Part shown: positions 32,722 to 43,631 of the stretch, one piece after another | Numbering within the stretch: position 1 is the stretch's first letter | Layout of the letters: every line of letters begins with the position of its first letter | Assembly (NCBI GenBank): GCA_038503065.1 | Contig: JBCAMK010000011.1 | Coordinates: forward strand, 62,001-126,000 | Direction of reading: 5' to 3' | Source of the DNA: Paragyromitra xinjiangensis | Taxonomy: Eukaryota > Ascomycota > Pezizomycetes > Pezizales > Discinaceae | Length of the DNA: 64,000 nt | Translations under genes and position numbers: made by a program | The notes under the pieces: generated by a model | Database searches by the model: none | What the model was told of the DNA's origin: nothing | What the model saw: the letters and a program-made list of their open reading frames with translations, nothing else

Positions 32722-35371
32722 TCACCCCTGCCGGAAAAGTTCGTAGTAGACGCCTCTCTTCTCCATAAGGTCCAAATGTGTGCCCTCTTCACAAATCTCC
32801 CCACCGCTCAGCACAAGAACATGACTCGCAGTCTTGGTTATCTTGAGGTCGTGCCTGCAAGATTTAGGGATTTAGACAAAATTTATGACGGGGTTCACAT
32901 ACGTAGCGACAATCACAGTTTTACCACGAAACCGAACCCCCAGTAGCCGAACCAGGCACTCTGTAGCATGAGCATCAAGGTTACTGGTCGGCTCATCGAG
33001 CAGGAGAATGTTTGGATTGCTTATAATTGCCCTCGCAAGGGTAATCTATAGAGTTAATTAGCGTCGTAAAATCAAAATAACCTGGATTAATACGGACTCT
33101 TTGACATTGACCGGTAGAAATGCCCCTACCCACCCCACCCCCGACAATGGTGTCATACCGGTCGGGCAGTCTCAAGATATCATCATGCAGACCTATGCCC
33201 TTGCAAATTTCATAGACATCTAAGCATAAAATTAAAGACTGTTTTGAATACGGGATATCTGGAGGCTTCAATCTACCTTCATCTTTAGCATCTCGATTTC
33301 CATACTTGATATTGTCCATGATACTCAGGCGAAATAACATCTGGCTCTACTCCATCCGTAGGATTAACAACATTGAAACTAGATAGGAGATGAAACGCGT
33401 ACCTGCGAGGCAAGCCTAATAGGATTCTTCTCTGAAGCTCTAACATCTCGAATATTGTGCAAGTTGATAGTAACTTCCCCGTTCAAGACTCCCTGGAGCC
33501 CAGCTAGTACCTCTAAGAGTGTAGATTTTCCACTTCCTGACTGGCCAACAATGGCGACAGTACTCCCCTGTTTGATGAAGAAGTTAATGTTGCTAAGGAC
33601 AGTGGTATTATTGCGTAAAACCCCAACATTGTCAGCCTGGACCCCAAACTTGTCAAAATCCATACTAGAATCATCAATAGAGACATGAGTTTTAAAACCG
33701 AGTATTTCCAAGGGTTTGCTCATTGCTATGAATGATTCTTGTATACTGTGATATGAATGGATCATGGACGACAAAGGTCCGGTGAGTCCCATCCAAGTAA
33801 AAATAGTAGACGATAAGATACCGAAAGGTTTTTTTCTAGCAACTATCTCCTTGATAGCAAGAAAAATGTTCAGGTACAAACCGATCTTTAGGATAAAACT
33901 TTGTATAAATCCCAAAGTGAGTTTTTTGCTATCATATGCAACTCTCACACGGTTATAGTCTAAGAACACTGTAAAAATGGTCAAATTAAACCTCGGACCA
34001 AACACAAATTAGGAAGAGAGAATGTCGTTATACGTTTTGAGCTGCTATCTATTTCGTACTGTGCACCATTGAAATTCTAAAAACAAATGTCAGCTCTCAG
34101 GCTCATTTATGTCCACGTATAGTGACTGATCCATGAACCTACATAAACTATCTCCCAGTTTGTGAGAGCGCCATAGTATCGTGCCATTAAGTTATGTTGA
34201 GCCTTGGAGGGTCGGTCAACTAAACGGGCTGTGAAGTGCGGCTAGTTAACTTACGCTATAAGAGTTTCTTCTCAGGGGATCGATCACAGCCTCCACCCAC
34301 ACAGCAGTATACACATATAAAAGTAAAACCACCACCGTAACGAGAACCATTGGTGGGCTAAGTGTGTAAAGGTATCTCAGTCCGAAATAAAGATCAAAAA
34401 AGTTGGGGATCAGTGAGAATAAGAGTGAGTTGATGGAATAAATCGATTTCCCGCTTTTTTGGGTCATCCTAAGTGTATCGAGGGGCTCATTCGATGCATG
34501 ATAATCGTAGGGGAGACTGATGGCGTGCTTAAAGACCGCATGGTTAATGGAGCCCGCTATCCCTGGTAGAACAGGGTCCCAGATGTAGACTTGCAAGGTG
34601 GGGATAACTTTGGAGCTCAGTATATCGTAGAAAACAAACCAAAAACCCTGGGTCCAAAGAGCTATTCCCGTCAGCGATGTAATAATATAGCGCTCAGAAC
34701 TAAAACTTGATATGCCTACAATTTATATTATCCTGAGTTTCGATTGTGAACGCGGACGCGTCCCGCTGCAGGTTGTTCGATATACGTTGCAGGATAAGAC
34801 ATAAAATAACCAAGACCATCCGTAGATAGTTTTCAGAAGTGAGCTGGATTTTGTGCCGTAAGAGCTAAGGTTTGATCAATGCCTGCCGGCGAAAGAGTAA
34901 GGGTAAATAGAGAGCTCACGACAAAGAAATCGATATACTGCTGATTAAGAGTAAACTTATAGCTAGTGATTGGTAAGAAGCGAATAGTAGCGCAAATTGT
35001 AATTGCGGTGCATATCGTCAGGGGGTTCTCTAAAGTATACCAATAGATGGCTCTGAGTGAGCAGAAGTTCCATAAGATATCGGTGGTAAAACGAGAGATG
35101 AACATTTCCTGTGTAGTATGTAGTAGGGGGGGGACTTGGATGGGGAGCTGTTGATAGCACTCGGACGAACAATCAAGATATACTATACTCGGCTACTATG
35201 TACCTGCGGGAAAGGAGCAAGGCCGATAGAAAAACAAGCACCGAAAGCGGCTCGCTCTTCCATACCCCATCTCTGCATGTAGGGCATTCGGATTAGGGAT
35301 ATAGATACGGAGCTACATGTAGTATCACAATCGATGTCCGCACCCTTGACTCTAGCACATAGTCGCGGCAA
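32722..35371 (-). CDS. Half-size ABC transporter, ABCB HMT1/ATM1-like, multi-exon
   Basis: The 3' two-thirds reads as a half transporter (membrane domain followed by nucleotide-binding domain). Introns with GT-AG ends fit at 34,254-34,203, 34,148-34,077, 34,033-33,960, 33,403-33,347, 33,097-33,046 and 32,902-32,855. Membrane part: 34,699-34,255, with a LPYDYH segment typical of this group and later an ALTNWEI...NFNGAQYEID stretch. Nucleotide-binding domain: Walker A GQSGSGKST (about 33,530), Q-loop SQSQMLF across the 33.4-kb intron, a signature in the form ISTGQCQR instead of LSGGQ-x-QR, Walker B ILLLDEP, D-loop SNLDA and H-loop THDLK. The stop is at 32,722-32,724. Relatives export glutathione or metal conjugates across vacuolar or mitochondrial membranes. 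The first exons (34,800-35,371) encode further membrane segments, but their joins are not resolved; one short gap near 34,710 may be damage. The altered signature is a reason to doubt activity. Confidence 0.6.
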
Positions 35372-35846
35372 CCAACAAGAGTCCGGAAATGCAGGTCAAT
35401 CGAGCCGCGGATATATCGAGTTGGGGCGAATCAAAAGCATTGTCATCAAGGCCATTTTCGAGTTGATACGCTTGAGGACAAGCATAGTGATAACCGGTTA
35501 TACGGTTAACCTCGAATCAAGAGTAGGGCCATTGTGCTGGATGCATCAAAACACTTAACGTCGAAAGCCGGGAGGGGTAGCTATAGGGCCAGATATTTCT
35601 CTTCCTTTGTGTTAGTCCTAGGGCAACATTGTGAGCGCAATAACACCGTGCATATTTGGGGTCCCTGCTTTTCATAAAACCAAGGAATACGGAGCCAAGT
35701 ACTCTACTAGCGGAGGAATAAGCAAGCGATTATATGAGGAGCCCTCAAGCGGGACTCGAATCTACTTTATTGTGTCCTAGCACCAAAAATACTGATATCC
35801 ACCACCTCGTGGCTAAACCGTGAGGCAATTACTGTAAAGTACCGTA

Positions 35847-36011
35847 AAAATTCGGGGACTCGTTATCTCCACAATCCACGTGGTAAGGGTAAGGGTAAGT
35901 GAAGCTGCACGTCGTTCTATAGAGGTAACCAAAGCATCAATTAAAATAACTAGTGGAACCATCTATCCACCCTACCACGTGGATTGCGGAGATAACGAAT
36001 TTTTCGAGTTT
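35847..36011. mobile_element. 165-bp MITE with TA duplication (family shared with 60,899-61,063)
   Basis: Ends AAAATTCGGGGACTCG (left) and AAAACTCGAAAAATTCG (inverted right) continue as GTTATCTCC-CAATCCACGTGGTA on both sides, giving arms of about 40 bp. TA lies outside both ends (35,845-35,846 and 36,012-36,013). The interior has a short TAAGGG run. The length and the AAAACTCGAAAAATT terminus match the element at 60.9 kb. Confidence 0.7.
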
Positions 36012-36172
36012 TAGGTTAGTGTAGACGTGGCGGTTAGAGATCAGGGAAGCGTCTGTGGTCTCTGCCGCCTCTGCCACCTGATTATGCACTACAGTAGGGC
36101 TAGGGTGTGAGGATAAGACAACAGGCTTGTGGGGTCACAACAGGGATAATGCGACCCGTACCCCAGACCTTA

Positions 36173-36263
36173 GTTCTCGGGTCATGATCTCCCGTCCTGC
36201 AGGGTCACAATATAAAAACTTGAGACCTATCCCATCCCATCCCCATATGCCTGACCTGAGTAG
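36173..36263 (-). mobile_element. Hairpin MITE family, copy 9 (internal deletion)
   Basis: CTCGGGTCATGATCTCCCG, GGGTCACAATATAAAAACTT, GAGACCTATCCCATCC and CCATATGCCTGACCTGAG-TA. Most of the 5' arm (GGAGATGGAACAT) is deleted. A further fragment (GATGGGGTATCGGGGTTTCC) lies at about 36,295-36,340. Confidence 0.55.
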
Positions 36264-36414
36264 TTTGGCTGCATTACTGGGATCAGGGGCGCAAAGATGG
36301 GGTATCGGGGTTTCCGGCTCTGTGTGGCCCGCAGAGCAGGCAGTAACCACAGATAAACTTAGAGGAGTTCCATATCCACACCCCTGGCAGTGTAACAAGA
36401 GATGGATGGAATCC

Positions 36415-36448
36415 TTTGCCGTCTCTGCCGTCTCTGCCGTCTCTGCCT
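36415..36448 (+). repeat. 9-bp tandem repeat (GCCGTCTCT)n
   Basis: Three perfect GCCGTCTCT units plus a partial fourth, ending about 26 bp before hairpin MITE copy 10. A looser version (GTCTCTGCCGCCTCTGCC) is at about 36,056-36,073. Confidence 0.7.
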
Positions 36449-36473
36449 GTGACCACCTGCGAGGACAAGGTCT

Positions 36474-36572
36474 AGAGTACGAGAATGGCACAGGTCTTGT
36501 ATTATTTCTATTGTGACCCCATAGATCGGATAACCCTGCTATGCCATCTTCACATCCCAGCCCCTAGTGAGT
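36474..36572 (+). mobile_element. Hairpin MITE family, subtype B, copy 10
   Basis: GAGTACGAGAATGGCACAGG, ATTATTTCTATTGTGACCCC, ATAGATCGGATAACCCTGCT and CATCTTCACATCCCAGCCCC align end to end with copy 7 (28,103-28,205). Confidence 0.55.
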
Positions 36573-37054
36573 AGGCCGCGGTTTCAAATTTCAACTATCT
36601 ATTACTACTCCACAAGGTATCTTCACCTATAATTATCAGACGTAGATTGGGTGCCGGCAGCGGCAGCGGCAGATACCCCATCATCTAGACTATCCCTAGC
36701 CGCCATCTCCTACCCCCTATGGTCCTTATGCTTGATACGAATTGTGCCTAAAGCTGCACCTACTAAAGACATACATCATTCCAAGCGAACCTTTTTTCTC
36801 AGCCTTGCTCTCCAGCTACTCCTTCAAAGCGCAATTGCTCACATGGTATGTTACCGAACTTAGCTCCAGTCCTGTATCACTAACTCAAGCATAGCCACCT
36901 ATCACCGGCCCTCACGCCGCTACCACTTAGACAAGCTTAACAGGGGTATCAGTGACACAAAAGGTGCGTTGTGTTATGACTCTAATGCATCCTGCGGGAT
37001 CTGACAGAATGATCATAGTCACTCAAGATATTCGTCGATATCTGGTATACGGAA

Positions 37055-37534
37055 ATGAACAGTTTACTTCGGAGTACCCACCAGCCCGCCTCGCACACCC
37101 CGGTAACTCTCCGGCCAAGAGAAAGCTCATGGATTGGGGTTATTGGAAGAACGATGAAACCGTTGATGTTATCTTACCGCGCACGTGGTAGAAAGCAACC
37201 AGACGTTATCGACGGTGGGACAGAAATTGCCGAGTTGCAGACGATATTGGGAAATACGGCATCTAAGTTGGTACGGGCTGACCAAGTGCGATCCCTTAAA
37301 AAAGGAAGAGTGTTGGCCGAGAGATGTGCTGGTGGTAAGGCACAGGATCTTCAAGGAGAGCTGGTGGGAAATGTAACGAAAGTAGTTCTAAGCAGCAGGG
37401 AAGAGCTCCGGCCAGTAATTTGCAAAATTAATCAGGCTCTCACTATCATCAATGGTACTGTGCCAGAGGACATTCCTTCGATAATTGGTAGCATGGTGGA
37501 AGCCCTCGAGGGCCTTGGGAAAGGGGCGAGTTGA
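37055..37534 (+). CDS. Unknown protein, paralogue of the 4.8-kb minus-strand gene
   Basis: A 159-codon frame. From about residue 45 it follows the 4,801-5,253 gene: RKQPDVI, TILGNTA, then an ELRPVICKIN...INGT stretch. An overlapping frame just upstream (36,952-37,191) also reads like protein (MIIVTQDIRRYLVYGNEQF), and a join near 37,170 would connect the two, so either an intron or a frameshift lies there. Two diverged, differently positioned copies argue for a true gene family, but I do not recognise it. No membrane segment or signal peptide is visible. Confidence 0.4.
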   Translation: MNSLLRSTHQPASHTPVTLRPRESSWIGVIGRTMKPLMLSYRARGRKQPDVIDGGTEIAELQTILGNTASKLVRADQVRSLKKGRVLAERCAGGKAQDLQGELVGNVTKVVLSSREELRPVICKINQALTIINGTVPEDIPSIIGSMVEALEGLGKGAS

Positions 37535-37939
37535 GCGATCGTGTCCTGTAAATTAGTAAAACGATAGTTGGGGCTTTGCCAGGTTATCAATCAACTTTTC
37601 CTTTCTTAACTAAATAGATGTTGTAACTAAAATACGAGGAGTTGGAGGATGAAGATAGGCAGCGGCGCTATACGCTCGATGAAACCAGGATATCTACAAA
37701 TTATGTGAGACACATTTTTCTTCGTTTGCATTTCTTCATTTGCGTCACGTCGTTTTTTGCAGTCTTAGATCGCCCAGCTCTGAATAGTAATACCAAAAAG
37801 AGATAAAGCTAAAGAACATAGATCCGATTTTGAAATAACTAAATGCAGCTAGCAACACGATCTCCAAGCTCACTTAACTCCCCATACAACTTCCTACGAT
37901 GACGCGTAGAATAAAAATAAGAATCTTGAACCTAGAGCT

Positions 37940-38480
37940 TCAATCTGCAACCTGGTTCACAGGCATCAAGAAAAGAAATCCATCATCCTCGCTCATGATA
38001 CGCTCAAGTTCGGCTTGGGCCGGTTTCAACTTCTCCTTCAAGGAGGTTGATCCCAGTGTGCAGGCTGTGTTGTGGAATGTGTCAAAGTGTTCAGGATGCG
38101 AGGTATAAAGTTTGAGGAATTGCTCCAACCACGGCATGTTTTTCATGGCTATAATTTTGGCAAGACGAGAAGTATCAATCTCCTCGAGAAGTTTTTCCCT
38201 ATATAAATTAGCACCGTACCATGGACGCTGGCTCTTCAAACATACGTATAGGTTGAGAAAAAAGATCGAATCTCTGGTGCCTCCCCGCCCCCCGACCGGT
38301 GCCCTGGTTGCTTTTCCGATTGCATAAGGAGCGTAACATAGGTCGTAAAAGTATTACTTCTGGTTTCTGCATCTGTGATACGATCCATGGCTCTGGTACT
38401 GCGAAGTATGGTGGATTTGTGGTAGGAACGTCGTAGGCGAGGAACTCTAACTGTAGATTTGGTGCAGAATATGGGGGCAA
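37940..38480 (-). CDS. Unrecognised protein fragments, possibly one gene
   Basis: Two overlapping minus-strand frames read plausibly in sequence: 38,480-38,208 (ending EEPASMVRC) and 38,239-37,940 (NLYREKLLEEIDTSRLAKII, then SHPEHFDTFHNTA and a Lys/Glu-rich helix). They could be exons of one gene or a frameshifted copy. No domain is recognised. The region between them lacks a clear intron, and the start is unknown. Confidence 0.3.
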
Positions 38481-39026
38481 CTACGTAGAGTTTATATGGC
38501 AAAAGTATTTTGCTATGTAGATGTATGGAAAAAAACACGTGTCTGCTTCAAGGTTCCGTGTATTCGCCCACATGTAATAAGGAACTACGAGGTGATGAAC
38601 AAGAATGAAAGTGCAGGCTAGCTTGCATATTCCGAGAGCTACTCGGAGCAGGGAAGAAGTGCTCGGAAATGCAAGCTGCATACAAGTTCTTCTGGCGACC
38701 CAGAAACTCAGACTTTACTTAATCCCCAAATTGATCAAAACCCCCACAACCTTCATCCCCGGGTACCTCCCGCCTGCTCCGAGTATTATCTCCCGGGCCC
38801 AGACCCGTGCGAACAGATCGATGCACTGGCGAGATCATGCGTGTAGAGTAAAACCCTAGAGCCTAGGGTCGAAATTAGATCTCACACTCATTAAGCATAG
38901 CTATATCGATTACTATGCTTATTTAATAATCTCAGGGCTGACCCTGCGTATTGAAGGTGGTTCCTAAGGAAAGTGGTGCGCACTGTGGCTAGCTATATCA
39001 CCCACTAACTTCACTCAAATTTCCTA

Positions 39027-39875
39027 GTGAAATGCTCCCTGGAGGATTTTACCGACAGACTCTTTCAATTTTTCCATCGGCCCATCAAGCTATTATTATT
39101 CCACCTCCTTCTCACGATGGCATCTAAACCCCAGTTGACAGATTTCAAGAACCCTATTCATCCTACTCTAAGTTTTCTAGCAGGATATAGCCCGCAAACT
39201 CTCATCACGGTTATCAACAGCGCTGCAACAACAGCTAAATTCGGAGATCTTTTCGCCCCTTCCATCTTGAATCAAGCAAGGTTCATTCTTGCTAGGCGAT
39301 CTAATGCTCGCATGCTCCTCTATGTTCAAAGAAATGAGATCTTTGTGTACTGTTCTTCGAGCAAAGGTTTCGGGCGTTTATTGGCAGCTGTTTTCTCAGG
39401 ATCTACGACTCCGAGCAGGCCGAGTGTTTCTAGCCAGTGCAACAGGTTTTGGCTGAGCTGCGCTGAAGATTTATGGCCCGCGTTCAAGTGTTTATGGGAT
39501 GAACTCCACGGAGATAATTTAGATGCTTATTTCATTGGGTACAGTATGGGCGCTGTAGTCACTAGGCTTATACTTCACAGGCTGTTAAATACTGCGGAGG
39601 CAAAGGATCGGAGGGCCCCGGTGAAATTATTTATGTACGGTTCACCGGTGTTCTGCAACAAGCAATTCTTGTCGGATTTGGAGTCTGTCGAGCAAACAAA
39701 TAGAGTGGATGTACAGAACATGTCACGAAAAGATGACTATCTCCTAGGATTATTCCGGATCTTGAATAGGCACTTCGTTACTTCCAAAAGCACCGAGATA
39801 TCAAGAGAAAGCTTTGGGCTGAACCCACACACCGCGTACATATCCTTCTTCTATAAACTGATTCTCAATAACTGA
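39027..39875 (+). CDS. Class-3 lipase-like alpha/beta hydrolase
   Basis: A 282-codon uninterrupted frame. The nucleophile elbow GYSMG lies at residues 171-175 with candidate Ser173. A strand and turn LFMYGSPVF follows, as in class-3 (lipase_3) enzymes. Asp236 or Asp237 and His268 (in NPHTAYI) are well placed to complete a Ser-Asp-His triad. An earlier ATG at 39,027 adds a 30-residue hydrophobic leader; the ATG at 39,117 (MASKPQ) gives a cytosolic-looking start and could be the real one. The substrate is unknown; such proteins hydrolyse acyl esters. The upstream oxyanion region is less typical, and the protein is shorter than secreted class-3 lipases relative to its N-terminal half. It stands alone, with no partner genes nearby. 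Confidence 0.6.
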   Translation: MKCSLEDFTDRLFQFFHRPIKLLLFHLLLTMASKPQLTDFKNPIHPTLSFLAGYSPQTLITVINSAATTAKFGDLFAPSILNQARFILARRSNARMLLYVQRNEIFVYCSSSKGFGRLLAAVFSGSTTPSRPSVSSQCNRFWLSCAEDLWPAFKCLWDELHGDNLDAYFIGYSMGAVVTRLILHRLLNTAEAKDRRAPVKLFMYGSPVFCNKQFLSDLESVEQTNRVDVQNMSRKDDYLLGLFRILNRHFVTSKSTEISRESFGLNPHTAYISFFYKLILNN

Positions 39876-42773
39876 TCCCAAACCACATAGTTATCTTATC
39901 AACATAGACGAGGTGAAACGTTTCCTCGCCAAGCGCGCGAGTAACACAGTCGATTCCTACGAATATCTAAAGCAAATGTTTCCGGTGGTGAGATGTCACA
40001 TTTACTGTTTATGAATGAAAGACTGAATTTCATTAGCATTCTTCCCAGCGGGACGGCCCTCTCACACGCCTCGTATATTTCCTAGTATTTGGTAACTCGT
40101 ATTTTAGATCCGCCCCCAAGCAACATGAATAAATCTCAATAGAAATGGAATTCTTCCCTATATTACCTTCGAAAACACTAGGATTGGCTTTCTCGTTGAA
40201 TCTATGTGAACCACGTTTGTGCGCGCGAGGAAAACACTGCATACTCGGCGTTACGCAACGTTCTGTGCTTCACCAATGACGTGACTGGCAGTTACTCCGA
40301 ATCTTATTTTAGTGAGACCTAAATCGGCACAATACCTGAGATGTAATTGTTGGAAATATGCTTTTGTGGGCGTGGAAGATTTGTTAGTATGGTCTACTAG
40401 TGGGACGCTAGTAGGCGGGGTTATCTATATCTATCTTGTACTTGCTACTTCGTTTCTTTTACTCACCATCAACCAATTATATCGTTATATTACTCACGTT
40501 CCTTTTGACAGTAATCAAATCTCTTAGGTCACTAGTACTTTAAATACGGGGGTCCATGGCAGGAGCCTAGAGACCGATTCCAAGCCTTTTTGTGCTATTG
40601 CGGCCCAAGCGCCGTAAATAGCTTCTCGCCAAGATCAAGAGGTAATTCTATGAATATTCAGAACTCCAAGGTATATCTAGCAAGGGGCGAGTTTCCTAGC
40701 CCTACGCTAGGTTTGGTTTTGATTCTGATTATCATTTATTTAGTACTCGGGGCAGATCTCAGGAACCCGAAAATGACCCTCTCTGGTAGAACTTATTTTT
40801 GTTTTCGCCTAGCCACATTCGAAAAAAGAAGAGGTGAAAATAATGGATATTTCTGCAGGCTTGGTATATCTGATCGCGAAGAAACCAACGAAGGAGGGGC
40901 GGAAAACCTCTGTATATAGGATCAGCTACTCCGCTTATAGGGAGTCCTCCACCATATGCCTCGCCGGCCAACGCCTCCGAGCCCAAATCAACCTCTGAAT
41001 AAACAGAATGCGCGGAATAGCAACCTGAATAATCAACAGCCAAAGAAAGCTAAATATGGCAAGGAATAATAAAAACCCTGAATACTGGGGAAGCTACATG
41101 CATGACGATAGAAAGCCCTACATAGGTGGAATAAGGACAGAGTCAGATAATAGAGAAACGCCGGAAGCGGCACAAAAGGAAGCAAATATATCCAACAAGC
41201 AGTGTTGGAAGAGGCTTCCTAATCGGGTATCGATAGTAGACTCTAGTAGACCCTAGTAAGGAGGGCATCAGAAGTCCCGAAGGTGAAGAGTTTTTCATAT
41301 ACTAGTATGCGGGCCCCGTCTATAAATTCAGGCCTGACCACAGTCGGGAGTAAATCAATCAAGTCTCGATCTCTGCTTTTCAACAAGGGTGACGCTGGGT
41401 GGCCGAGTGATATGGGGTGATTCTTCCGTCCAGAATGTTACAGAGCCATGACAATATGGCGCCTTCCAAAGAGCAAGCACCTAGGCCTAGTCGAGGCGGT
41501 AGCCTAGTACTGCACTGCACTTATATTTCGAGCCAAATAGGGAGCCAAATCGACCGCTTGTATCGGCCTGCTGTGGCCGAGGCAGCCCCCAGCGAGGTGG
41601 AGTTATGGAGTACGACCAATAATGTCGAGATTGCCATGCGGGAGGTGCCATAACCAACCACAAAGTATGGGAGTGGTGCTGTAACATAACAAATATCGCC
41701 TAAAGTATCACCTACAGAAATAGCTGCACAAAGCCATGCAAAAAGTAATGTTAGAAATCGGGGGGTTTCTAATAGAGCTCGCAGCAGCTACTTACTATCG
41801 CGCATAGACCCTCCTATGGCTCCCGCTATTTTGACCTGCTGATAGGCTTCGGATTACTGGCGGGTATGTATACTCGTCTATGGGAAACTGCTCTGGGAGG
41901 CCCGCGAGCCACTTGGCGGAGCTCCTGCTATTAGTCGAATAACTATATCTATAATAGGGCTCTCTGGGAGCTTCTCGTTGGCCGAGACTTCTTAGCACCT
42001 TATAATAAAGTACTCGGGGCAGGCACGACAACCCCGAAAATGTCTTTCTCTAGTAGAAACATCTTCGCTCTCGCCCGATAGACCGATTGGCCAACTTTTA
42101 CCCACATTTTCAAGCTCCTCGCCCCTGCGCCAGCAGGGGCACTGACCTCTTGGATATTACTAAATTCTGGGACTGCATCCACTCCAGAAATAATGGAATG
42201 TCTGTTTGACCCTTCCTTCGACAATACTAGCAAGCTAACCACACATGCGCCCTCTTCCAATTTCGCTTGAGAAGAGGGGCGTTGGTCTATATCCTAGGAA
42301 CCCTCACCGGCACATATTGTGCCTTCCTTTTGATTTCTAAGGTGGAGGAGGAGCATCACCTGAAACCGATGCAACTGTGCACATGCGGCAAGCAATGCGT
42401 ATAGGAATTCTTTGCTTGGGGAAATAATATTCACCCCCGACCAAAAACGGGGCGTATGGCTTTGTATGTTATAATTACATCCCCCCGCTGAAAGATAAAG
42501 CATGTATTATGAAAACCCAGAAAATGACACCCTAAACGAAAGACAAACTTCCCAAGGCTGAGAATCGGCAATCTTTCCACTCGTTTTAACGGCGATAAAC
42601 ACAAGCAGTAGAACTCAAACATTTTTTTGGTGGCCACCCTAACACACTAATATACCCAAAGCCCATCGGCGTCTAGGTATACCCTACATCTTACTTTAAT
42701 CTACTTGGCTATAACTAATAGCGCATGGAATAGTTCTATGCTGGTGTAGTGAAGTTGCAGAGGCACGACACTG
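39876..42773. other. Long stretch without an intact gene
   Basis: Overlapping frames of 60-110 codons occur at 40,590-41,256 and 42,000-42,637 without recognisable motifs. A Pro/Asn/Gln-rich frame around 40,955-41,071 may be an exon tail. A direct repeat is annotated at 40,742-40,815 with its partner at 42,010-42,082. No transposon ends were found. Confidence 0.35.
40742..40815 (+). repeat. Direct repeat, partner at 42,010-42,082
   Basis: Both copies read TACTCGGGGCAG, then AACCCGAAAATG (or CCCCGAAAATG), CTCTCTGGTAGAA (or TTTCTCTAGTAGAA) and TTCGCC(T/C). Identity is about 75 percent by eye over about 70 bp. The relation to other repeats is unknown. Confidence 0.5.
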
Positions 42774-43121
42774 CTATTCCCACATATTGCGGTATTCCTG
42801 CCGCCTCCTCTCTGCCTCTGCCTCTTGCTCTTGTATCCTCTGCTCCTGCCACTTCTTTCCTACTTCCAGATTTTCTTGCTCTTCTCGCGCCCTCTGCTCC
42901 TCCTCTCTCTCCACCTCCCGTTCATCTTCCTGCTCTTCGCATCCCTTCATCACCCCCTGCCCTTCTCCTGCCTTCTGCTTATCCCTCCACGTCCTTAGCC
43001 CTTGCGAATGGAGTTGGTAAGCTAACCTTACAAGAATCACATCATCTTCAAAGGAGTATTCGTTGAACAGATCATTAATATCTGGAATGCTCTTGAGATC
43101 CTCTTTCACAGCTGCCTGCAT
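42774..43121 (-). CDS. Glu/Arg-rich coiled-coil ORF, possibly 3' exon of the gene at 43.2-43.55 kb
   Basis: A 115-codon frame. Residues 1-50 are a mixed helix (DLKSIPDINDLFNEYSF); residues 55-115 are almost entirely Glu, Arg, Gln and Lys (EEEQRAREEQEN), a predicted single coiled coil. The frame is open upstream to about 43,190 with ordinary composition. Together with the Cys-motif ORF immediately upstream on the same strand it could form one two-exon gene. Purine-rich low complexity can fake such frames, so the call is tentative. Confidence 0.35.
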   Translation of the reverse strand: MQAAVKEDLKSIPDINDLFNEYSFEDDVILVRLAYQLHSQGLRTWRDKQKAGEGQGVMKGCEEQEDEREVEREEEQRAREEQENLEVGKKWQEQRIQEQEAEAERRRQEYRNMWE

Positions 43122-43217
43122 GTCTTCCTTAAACCTCGGGAGGATGCGGTCCCAACTTGTTCCCTGCGCCGGTTTTGGGCACCTAGAGAAGGCCGACGAT
43201 CCCTTTTGACAGTGCTT

Positions 43218-43550
43218 CTATCTGATTGTTAGCGATCCCACCCACATTTGACTGTGATTAAGGCATACCATGGCAGCTGCCCATCCAGCTTTTCCTATTT
43301 TTTCGCTAACACCCGCTGGAGTAAGCTCTTGTAGGGATATATTCGAAATACTTTTCTGTCTGAGCCCCGCTGTCGGCCATCGAATCAATCTCATCTCACG
43401 GCGGCATTTCGTGCAAGTGGTGCAGCCACCACTTTTCCCGAAAGTATGTTCACAAAGTTCGCTTTCCCCTTGAAGGCTCATTGTGCGGAGTAGGGTTCTG
43501 TTCGAAGTGAGGGGCATCCTCATGACTAAGCGGTAATTTTCCAGGACCAT
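43218..43550 (-). CDS. Small ORF with C-x-H...C-x-x-C-x-x-C motif
   Basis: The segment LCEHTFGKSGGCTTCTKCRR at mid-length resembles a small zinc-binding knuckle. A divergent plus-strand ORF (43,632-43,877) carries the related LCGHERTEDQKPWARCDQCR; the similarity of position and motif suggests an old inverted duplication. No known domain is recognised. The remaining residues are unremarkable. Confidence 0.35.
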   Translation of the reverse strand: MVLENYRLVMRMPLTSNRTLLRTMSLQGESELCEHTFGKSGGCTTCTKCRREMRLIRWPTAGLRQKSISNISLQELTPAGVSEKIGKAGWAAAMVCLNHSQMWVGSLTIR

Positions 43551-43631
43551 CCCTAACCCTGGGTTTCTATTCGGTGAACTTACAGCAGGTGGGGTAAGGT
43601 GTTCGAATCCTTCCCATCATAAGGAAAAATC

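Noticed and set aside
35886..35905. TAAGGG-type run as a telomere remnant
   Set aside because: Only three imperfect units, inside a 165-bp MITE.
41390..41450. tRNA-like GGTGGCCGAGTGATATGG (A-box resemblance)
   Set aside because: The putative anticodon loop lacks U33, and there is no T-arm or matching acceptor strand downstream.
43585..43625. GGTGTTCGAATCC resembling a tRNA T-arm / B box
   Set aside because: No matching 5' acceptor strand or anticodon arm upstream; it probably arose by chance.
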